From IMG/VR virus record IMGVR_UViG_3300027844_000500, positions 1-25,619 of that record: a stretch of DNA of 25,619 nt. One strand, written 5' to 3'. This stretch comes from a virus. Positions 20,413 through 25,619 of this stretch are shown here, piece after piece. A program made the translations under genes and the position numbers. How positions within the stretch are numbered: position 1 is the stretch's first letter; each line of letters opens with the position of its first letter. The notes beneath the pieces were generated by a model. That model was given only the letters and a program-made list of their open reading frames with translations. It was not told the origin of the DNA and made no database searches.

Positions 20413-21492
20413 ATGGGTAACGATGTTTATTTAATTGGTGAAGTTGGCTACGAGATTACTCTAGCTAATACAATTGATAAAGTTAATAGTACGGATAAAT
20501 CTAAGCCACTAAACGTTCACGTTCATTCAGTAGGCGGTTCTGTTTATGAGGGGTTAGCAATTTATAACTACCTAAAAGGATTGAAGCAAGAGGTCAACAC
20601 TATTTCTGACGGATTAGTCGCATCTATTGCTTCTATTTTCTTTTTAGCAGGAAACAAAGAAACAAGAAAAGTAAATAGTACAGATTCTTTTTTAATTCAT
20701 TTACCTACAGGCGGAATGCAAGGTAATGCTTCTGACTTCGAAAAGACAGCAAAAGAATTAAGAGATATAGAGGACAAACTAGCAAGTATATATGTAAACG
20801 AAACCAACCTAACTAAAGAAGAGGCTTTGTCTTTAATGAAAGAAGATGAAATGCTTAACGTAAACTTTTTGAAGGATAAGGGTTTTGTAAATACAATAAA
20901 CGAATTTAAGGCAGTAGCAAAATTTAATATTAATAATAAGAATAAGAATGAAATGAGCGATACATTAACGAAAGATGAAGCTGAAGGTTTATTTGCAAAG
21001 TTTGAGAAAACATTGTCTAATATATTCGGTAAAAAAGAAGAGCCTACTAATAAAATAGTACAGGACTCAACAGGAGCGGAAATCAATTTTCCAAACGTAG
21101 CAGAAGATGCTAATCCACAAGTCGGAGATTCAGCAACAGTTGATAACGAAAAAGCAGAAGGGAGCTATATTATGCCAAGCGGTGAGACATTTGTTTTTGT
21201 CGATGGTGTATTAGATTCTATTGCGGAGGTTGCAGAAGATAACTCTAACGAGGAATTAGAAGCAGCTAAAAAGAAAGTTGAAGAATTAGAAGCTAGTTTA
21301 GATATTAGTAACACTTTAAACACAGAAAAAGATACTGAGATTTCAGAAATTAAAGCATCTTTTGAAACGGTTACAAACGAGTTCAAAGAATTAAAAAACA
21401 CTTTCACTTCTGGTAACGTTCCAGCCGAGAAGAAAGAAGGAAACAAAGAAAAAGCTGGAGCAGTAAACAAAAGAACATTTAGAAATAAATAA
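20413..21492 (+). CDS. Head maturation protease (ClpP fold) fused to a scaffold domain
   Basis: A 359-residue protein. Residues 1-175 have a ClpP-like fold: G-G-S-V at 41-44, catalytic Ser71 in G-L-V-A-S-I-A-S, likely His96 in F-L-I-H-L-P, and a possible Asp145. Residues 180-330 are acidic and coiled coil (NSNEELEAAKKKVEELEASL), as in capsid scaffolds, followed by a basic tail K-R-T-F-R-N-K. The major capsid gene follows 2 bases later. The protease would process head proteins while the rear part guides capsid assembly. An internal ATG at 20953 (codon 181) could yield the scaffold alone. Confidence 0.85.
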   Translation: MGNDVYLIGEVGYEITLANTIDKVNSTDKSKPLNVHVHSVGGSVYEGLAIYNYLKGLKQEVNTISDGLVASIASIFFLAGNKETRKVNSTDSFLIHLPTGGMQGNASDFEKTAKELRDIEDKLASIYVNETNLTKEEALSLMKEDEMLNVNFLKDKGFVNTINEFKAVAKFNINNKNKNEMSDTLTKDEAEGLFAKFEKTLSNIFGKKEEPTNKIVQDSTGAEINFPNVAEDANPQVGDSATVDNEKAEGSYIMPSGETFVFVDGVLDSIAEVAEDNSNEELEAAKKKVEELEASLDISNTLNTEKDTEISEIKASFETVTNEFKELKNTFTSGNVPAEKKEGNKEKAGAVNKRTFRNK

Positions 21493-21494
21493 TT

Positions 21495-22547
21495 ATGGCG
21501 ACAAAATTTGACGTAACAGGATTAACTCTTAATCCATTAGAAGCAACTGACGTATCAGAAGCGATTGTAGAAAAAGTATTTGTACAAACTGAAATGAGTG
21601 CTATTCACAACATCGAAACAGGTGTTGGAATGAAATCTCAGATTATTTTCGTAGACCAATTAGGAATTGGTGGGGAAGCATTAACAGGTTGTACACCAGC
21701 AGAACAAGAAGGGTTAACCTTCACTCAAAAGTATTGGGACCCAGCTTTGATTGCAGGTAGATTAACGAACTGTGCAGCAGACTTAAACAAATTATTCAAG
21801 GTTTTCAAGAAGGCACAAAAAGCAAACCCAGACTATTTTGATAAAACAGGAAGTCAAGAGATGGGTATGTTAATGGCAGCAGTAGTAGAATCTTTAAAGG
21901 TGTCTATTAATGCAAAAGTATGGTATGGAGATACAGCAGCAGCAGTACAGCCTGCTGGAGACTTTACAATCACAGGATTTAACGCTGGGTTGTGGAATCA
22001 GTTTGACGGTTTATGGAAGCAAATATTTGCGGATGGTTCTATCCCTGTTTGCACAATTTCTGAAAATTCAGGAGCTACTTACGCAGCACAAGTTTTAGCA
22101 GCAGGAGAATCTTACAATATTTTTAAAGAAATGTATAAGAAAGCAGACCCTAGATTATTAGGTGATTCTGAAAATCAGATTTTAGTAACTCGCTCTATTT
22201 GGGATAACTACTTAACTTATTTAGAAGCTACACAAGCTAACGGAGGTGTTACAGAAGTTTTAGAAGATGGTAGAACAGTAATGAAGTTTAGAGGTATTAA
22301 CGTAACGTTGATGAATGAGTGGGATAGATTGCAGAATCTATATCAAAATGATTTAACAGTTGTTTACTTACCTAACAGAGCATTAATGACTACACCAGAT
22401 AACATTCCTGTAGCTACATTATCAGAGCAAGATTTACAGAGTTTGGAATCTTGGTACGAGAAAAAAGACAAGACTAATATCGTTGACTATTCTTATTTCT
22501 TAGATGCAAAGTTCGGTGAGTCTTACATGGCTGTAGCTGCATATTAA
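21495..22547 (+). CDS. Major capsid protein
   Basis: A 350-residue protein directly after the protease-scaffold gene, the usual place of the capsid gene. It begins A-T-K-F-D-V-T-G-L-T-L-N-P and contains segments such as Q-I-I-F-V-D-Q-L-G-I-G-G and N-C-A-A-D-L-N-K-L-F. It has no membrane span or enzyme motif, and its composition and length are typical for capsid proteins of Bacteroidota phages. The assignment rests on position, size and family resemblance. Confidence 0.75.
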   Translation: MATKFDVTGLTLNPLEATDVSEAIVEKVFVQTEMSAIHNIETGVGMKSQIIFVDQLGIGGEALTGCTPAEQEGLTFTQKYWDPALIAGRLTNCAADLNKLFKVFKKAQKANPDYFDKTGSQEMGMLMAAVVESLKVSINAKVWYGDTAAAVQPAGDFTITGFNAGLWNQFDGLWKQIFADGSIPVCTISENSGATYAAQVLAAGESYNIFKEMYKKADPRLLGDSENQILVTRSIWDNYLTYLEATQANGGVTEVLEDGRTVMKFRGINVTLMNEWDRLQNLYQNDLTVVYLPNRALMTTPDNIPVATLSEQDLQSLESWYEKKDKTNIVDYSYFLDAKFGESYMAVAAY

Positions 22548-22568
22548 TTAATTTAAAAAAGAAAAATT

Positions 22569-23162
22569 ATGGCACTTAATTGTGAAGATAAATTAGCAGC
22601 AAACATAGAAAGAGACTGTGACAATAAGCCGTCTGGCGGTATTGAAGTAAACGTTGTATTGATTAATTTTGACGACGTTGACAAAACAGTCTCAACATTA
22701 GATGTTGCAAACGACTTAATAATTACAAACTTAGCTACAATGTCAACTACTTCTGGATTCTTTCTTGAGGGTGTTAAGCAGGCTCAAGGAACGTCTTACG
22801 AGTTGGTCAAGAAAGAAAATAGCTTTGACGCTTATAAGCACTTATTTTCTGGGGTTATTTTAAACCCTAGTGCAGCAAACAAGAAATCTCTATCGAACAT
22901 CGCTAGTGGTGGGAGGTATGTTGTGGTTGTAGAGAAAATTTGGAAAGGAATATCGCAAGAAGACGCTTTTGAAGTTTTAGGATTCGACAGAGGGTTGGTT
23001 ATTTCCAGCTTAGTTCAAAATTCTAAAGAAGATGACGGTATCATTAAGTTTGAATTGGCTAGTCCTGATGGACTTGAAGAGCCTGAAATTACAAGAGTAA
23101 ACTTAGAAACTGATTATGCAACTACTAAAATTGCATTTGACTCTAAGTACGCTACTGTTTAA
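22569..23162 (+). CDS. Virion-associated hypothetical protein
   Basis: A 197-residue beta-rich protein (GIEVNVVLINFDDVDKTVST, GRYVVVVEKIWKG, KFELASPDGLEEPEITRVNL). It stands just after the capsid gene and overlaps the next gene by one base. It could be a head decoration or a tail-tube protein; the sequence does not distinguish these. No enzymatic motif is seen. Confidence 0.7.
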   Translation: MALNCEDKLAANIERDCDNKPSGGIEVNVVLINFDDVDKTVSTLDVANDLIITNLATMSTTSGFFLEGVKQAQGTSYELVKKENSFDAYKHLFSGVILNPSAANKKSLSNIASGGRYVVVVEKIWKGISQEDAFEVLGFDRGLVISSLVQNSKEDDGIIKFELASPDGLEEPEITRVNLETDYATTKIAFDSKYATV

Positions 23163-23587
23163 TGACAGATAAATACAAAGGATTAGGTAAAGCAGTCGTT
23201 TTTAGAGACACCTCTAGAAATGGCTTGCTTACTAATTTTTTAAAAGATTACAAACTAGAGTTTGGAGGTGGTAAATTAAACCCATCTTGTTCTAGTTGCA
23301 GAAATGAATACTGGAATAATTACCTAAATTTATTTAAAATGAAAGAAGTAGTATCATGTGATTACGAATTGCATAAAAAATATAGCGGAGGTGTTAAAAT
23401 TGGATTTAATGGACGACCTATTAGAAACGGTGAAATGACAAACGAAGTAGCTGCTGAGTTACTTAGAACACATCCAAGAGGTGAATTGCTATTCAGCAAG
23501 CTACCTAAAGCAAAAGAAATTGAAGTAAAAGAAGAGGTTGTAATTGAGCCTAAAAAGATAAAAAGAAGACGCAAATCTACTAAGTAA
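23162..23587 (+). CDS. Hypothetical head-module protein
   Basis: A 141-residue protein with a C-S-S-C pair followed by aromatic residues (CSSCRNEYWNNYLNLF) and a strongly basic C-terminus (EPKKIKRRRKSTK), suggesting nucleic-acid contact. No family is recognised. It shares one base with the genes on both sides (TAATG), so it is made together with the capsid and portal proteins. Confidence 0.7.
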   Translation: MTDKYKGLGKAVVFRDTSRNGLLTNFLKDYKLEFGGGKLNPSCSSCRNEYWNNYLNLFKMKEVVSCDYELHKKYSGGVKIGFNGRPIRNGEMTNEVAAELLRTHPRGELLFSKLPKAKEIEVKEEVVIEPKKIKRRRKSTK

Positions 23588-24780
23588 TGGGTTTAAAAAC
23601 TACTCTTATTGAAATCTATAAGAAGTTAACCACCTATGATAAAAGGATAGGTATTATAACGAACGGTGTTGATAATCTTTATCCTGAGAGAGTTGATAGA
23701 TTTATCAACAACTCTGTAACAGCTAAAACTTGCGCTAAAATAATGGCAACATATATAGCTGGCAAAGGTTTTGGGGAAGTCAATGATAATATAATTGTTA
23801 ACTCAAAAGAAAAAACAACTCTACAAAAATTAACATCTCAAATATCTAAAAGTTTATCTAAGCAAAGAGGTGTTTTTATTAACGTAACCTATACTTTAGG
23901 CTATGAGCCTTCGTCTTATAAAGTATTACCTTACAATAGTTGTAGACTAGGCAAAAAGGACGACAACAAATATAACGGAAAGATAGGTGTTTCTGACAAT
24001 TGGGAAAATACAAAATTAAAAGAAATTGATATTACTTTTATAGATGTATTTAACAATAATAAAGAAATAGTAAAAAATCAAATAGCTAATGAAAAAGGAG
24101 ATACTGAACTAGAAAAGTTAGGTAACTATAGAGGTCAGATACTTTACTTTAATTTAGACGATGAGTACTTGTACGCTTTGAGTCAAATAGACCCTGTTTT
24201 AAAAGATTGTGACAGTGAAGCACAAGCGAGTGTTTACAAAAATCGTTCATTAAGAAAAGGGTTCTTTGGGAAGACAATTGTAATAACAAAACCATTAGCA
24301 GGTACTTTAACGGACTATGCAGACTCTACTGAGTATCACGAAGCACTAAGCGAAAGAGATAACTTTAAAGAAACTATAGATAGTTTTATAGGTGCAGAAG
24401 ATAATGGAGGTGTTATTCATGTTGAACTAGAACACGATTCTGAAAATTTCGACCAAGAAATTAAGTTTGAAAACATTGATAGTAATATTGATGACAAGAT
24501 TTTTGAGTACACAGAAAGCTCTGTTTTTAACAATATTTTAATGGCTTTTAACTCTATTCCTAGTGGATTGATTCGACCTGTTAATACATTATTTGGACAA
24601 AGTGAAGGCGCAATAAATCAAATGAAACTAGTGTATCAAGACAACACGAGGGCAGAACGTAACGAAATGACACAGCTGATACAGTTTTTGATGAGTATTT
24701 TTGTTAGACCTGTGAAAGGATTAGAATTAGAACCTTTAGTAATTGAAACACAAGAAGAAGATGACACTACTAATAAATAG
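23587..24780 (+). CDS. Probable portal protein
   Basis: A 397-residue protein near the size of siphovirus portals. It has an N-terminal G-V-D-N-L-Y-P-E-R-V-D-R-F and a basic, beta-helical core, followed by a long acidic helical end (AERNEMTQLIQFLMSIFVRP) as in portal crown and wing regions. No enzymatic motif is seen. It precedes a connector-like gene, which supports a role as the ring through which DNA enters the head. It lies after the capsid gene, unlike the usual order. Confidence 0.7.
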   Translation: MGLKTTLIEIYKKLTTYDKRIGIITNGVDNLYPERVDRFINNSVTAKTCAKIMATYIAGKGFGEVNDNIIVNSKEKTTLQKLTSQISKSLSKQRGVFINVTYTLGYEPSSYKVLPYNSCRLGKKDDNKYNGKIGVSDNWENTKLKEIDITFIDVFNNNKEIVKNQIANEKGDTELEKLGNYRGQILYFNLDDEYLYALSQIDPVLKDCDSEAQASVYKNRSLRKGFFGKTIVITKPLAGTLTDYADSTEYHEALSERDNFKETIDSFIGAEDNGGVIHVELEHDSENFDQEIKFENIDSNIDDKIFEYTESSVFNNILMAFNSIPSGLIRPVNTLFGQSEGAINQMKLVYQDNTRAERNEMTQLIQFLMSIFVRPVKGLELEPLVIETQEEDDTTNK

Positions 24781-25276
24781 AAATGATTTCGCAGTAAATA
24801 ATAGACAAATAACACAGTCTAATTTCAATTCTGGAACTCTAGATCAGCACGTTTCAGATGCTCAATTTGTAGATATTCAGAAGTTAATGGGTTTAGATTT
24901 CTATAACGATATGATTAGAAACTATACAGATACTAAATATCAAACATTGTTGAACGGAGGTAGTTACACTTATAATAACACTACTTACACAAACGTAGGT
25001 TTGAAGTCTGCGATAGTATTTTATGCGTATAGTAGGTATGTATTAATGGGTAGTCAAACAGACACTCCATTTGGTTACATTGAGAAAACAACTACAGATA
25101 GCATTCGTGTTTCTGATGGTGGTAAGAAAAATATGTATAAAGAAAACAAAAATATTGCTTTTAATTATTGGGAAAATGTAAGAAACTTCTTAGAAAGAAA
25201 ATCTACAGAATACCCTTTGTGGGAAAGTAATTGCTTTGTTAAAAGAGGAGGTTTTAAAATTTCAAAAATAGGATAA
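24761..25276 (+). CDS. Probable head-tail connector protein
   Basis: A 171-residue protein. The ATG at 24761 lies 20 bases inside the end of the portal gene and is preferred over a TTG at 24743. It is helical with Y-rich segments (QKLMGLDFYNDMIRNYTDTK, then V-F-Y-A-Y-S-R-Y-V-L-M-G), a look shared by small phage connector or adaptor proteins. The position directly after the portal agrees. No defining motif is seen. Confidence 0.65.
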   Translation: MTLLINRNDFAVNNRQITQSNFNSGTLDQHVSDAQFVDIQKLMGLDFYNDMIRNYTDTKYQTLLNGGSYTYNNTTYTNVGLKSAIVFYAYSRYVLMGSQTDTPFGYIEKTTTDSIRVSDGGKKNMYKENKNIAFNYWENVRNFLERKSTEYPLWESNCFVKRGGFKISKIG

Positions 25277-25619
25277 ATGGCAGAAAAAATAGAAATAATA
25301 AACAACGCTTTAGTTGTTACGAATACAGGCACAGGTATTATATCAATATCAGAACCGTCAAAAGATTATTGGTACAAAGAATCTGATTTGCAAATTGGTA
25401 GAGTAACTTTTTATGATGCTAACGGATTAAAGGGAGATTTTCAAATCACACAACCAATAATTAATTTATCGGATGCTGTTGATAGTGAGTTAACACCTTT
25501 TACAGAATCAACGTTTAGGACTTTCTGTACTGCTAATCTGGGAAAGTCTAGCTCCTCGGATGCGGGAGCAGATTTAGACGAGCATATTGGCTTTGCAGAT
25601 TACAATGATGCGTCTACAT
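25277..25619 (+). CDS. Start of a further virion protein (cut by window end)
   Basis: The reading frame begins at the ATG directly after the connector stop and stays open for 114 codons to the window edge. It starts A-E-K-I-E-I-I-N-N-A-L-V-V and is beta-rich (GIISISEPSKDYWYKESDLQ). It is probably another tail or connector component. Its length is unknown because the end lies outside. Confidence 0.7.
   Translation, partial: MAEKIEIINNALVVTNTGTGIISISEPSKDYWYKESDLQIGRVTFYDANGLKGDFQITQPIINLSDAVDSELTPFTESTFRTFCTANLGKSSSSDAGADLDEHIGFADYNDAST

Noticed and set aside
20697-21086. Minus-strand open frame opposite the protease
   Set aside because: Shadow of the protease-scaffold gene; low-complexity composition and no start context.
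1-25619. tRNA genes and CRISPR arrays
   Set aside because: No cloverleaf or regularly spaced direct repeats were seen. The repeats of the accessory region are inverted, not CRISPR-like.

Overview
The window is a stretch of a tailed double-stranded DNA phage or prophage of the Bacteroidota, most likely of a flavobacterial host. The evidence is very AT-rich DNA, A-rich translation leaders instead of strong Shine-Dalgarno sites, TAnnTTTG-type -7 promoter boxes, a Bacteroidota-style lipoprotein, and phage protein families of the kind found in Flavobacteriia phages (terminase pair, NinG, tape measure, ClpP-type head protease, capsid, portal). No integrase, lysis gene, tRNA or CRISPR array was found. 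Both ends cut through genes.

Layout. 1-200 is the tail end of a gene, followed by a 20-bp hairpin terminator. 297-390 holds a promoter-like box and a short structured RNA or leader. 437-2781 is a replication operon: a small protein, a DUF6291-like replication protein, an unknown protein and a DnaB/RecA-like helicase. 2872-3069 is a small gene with its own promoter. 3256-8697 is an accessory region of small genes, including two DNA methyltransferases, a protein with an FtsK-gamma-like winged helix and Cys-rich mini-proteins. 8734-10201 carries NinG and several very small genes. 10252-11950 is the terminase pair. 12012-19292 is a tail-building block ending in the tape measure. 19316-19782 has a zinc-ribbon protein and a helix-turn-helix protein. 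19853-20242 is a lone minus-strand lipoprotein. 20413-25276 is the head module (protease-scaffold, capsid, portal, connector-like protein), with another virion gene running off the end.

The most striking feature is in the accessory region. Eleven related inverted-repeat elements alternate as left (L) and right (R) arms. L carries a CTAAC-like core followed by an arm such as GTGTAAG; R carries the matching arm followed by a GTTGTTAGCC-like end. The arms differ between elements but each L matches its own R, and nine of eleven share a G.T mismatch at the same stem position. Four elements are closed hairpins. Seven are open: L lies between genes and R lies 60-160 bases downstream. In six of these the R arm is inside a coding sequence, always in the same reading frame, encoding a Q-L-x-L-x-x-V-S-like linker between unrelated N- and C-terminal protein segments. 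The L arm often supplies the stop codon of the preceding gene. This resembles an integron-like or module-shuffling cassette array, but its arms do not fit canonical attC sites and no recombinase is present here.

The virion genes are packed with 0-1 base spacing or TAATG overlaps, so they are probably translated from long polycistronic messages. The order terminase - tail - tape measure - protease - capsid - portal - connector is not the usual siphovirus order.
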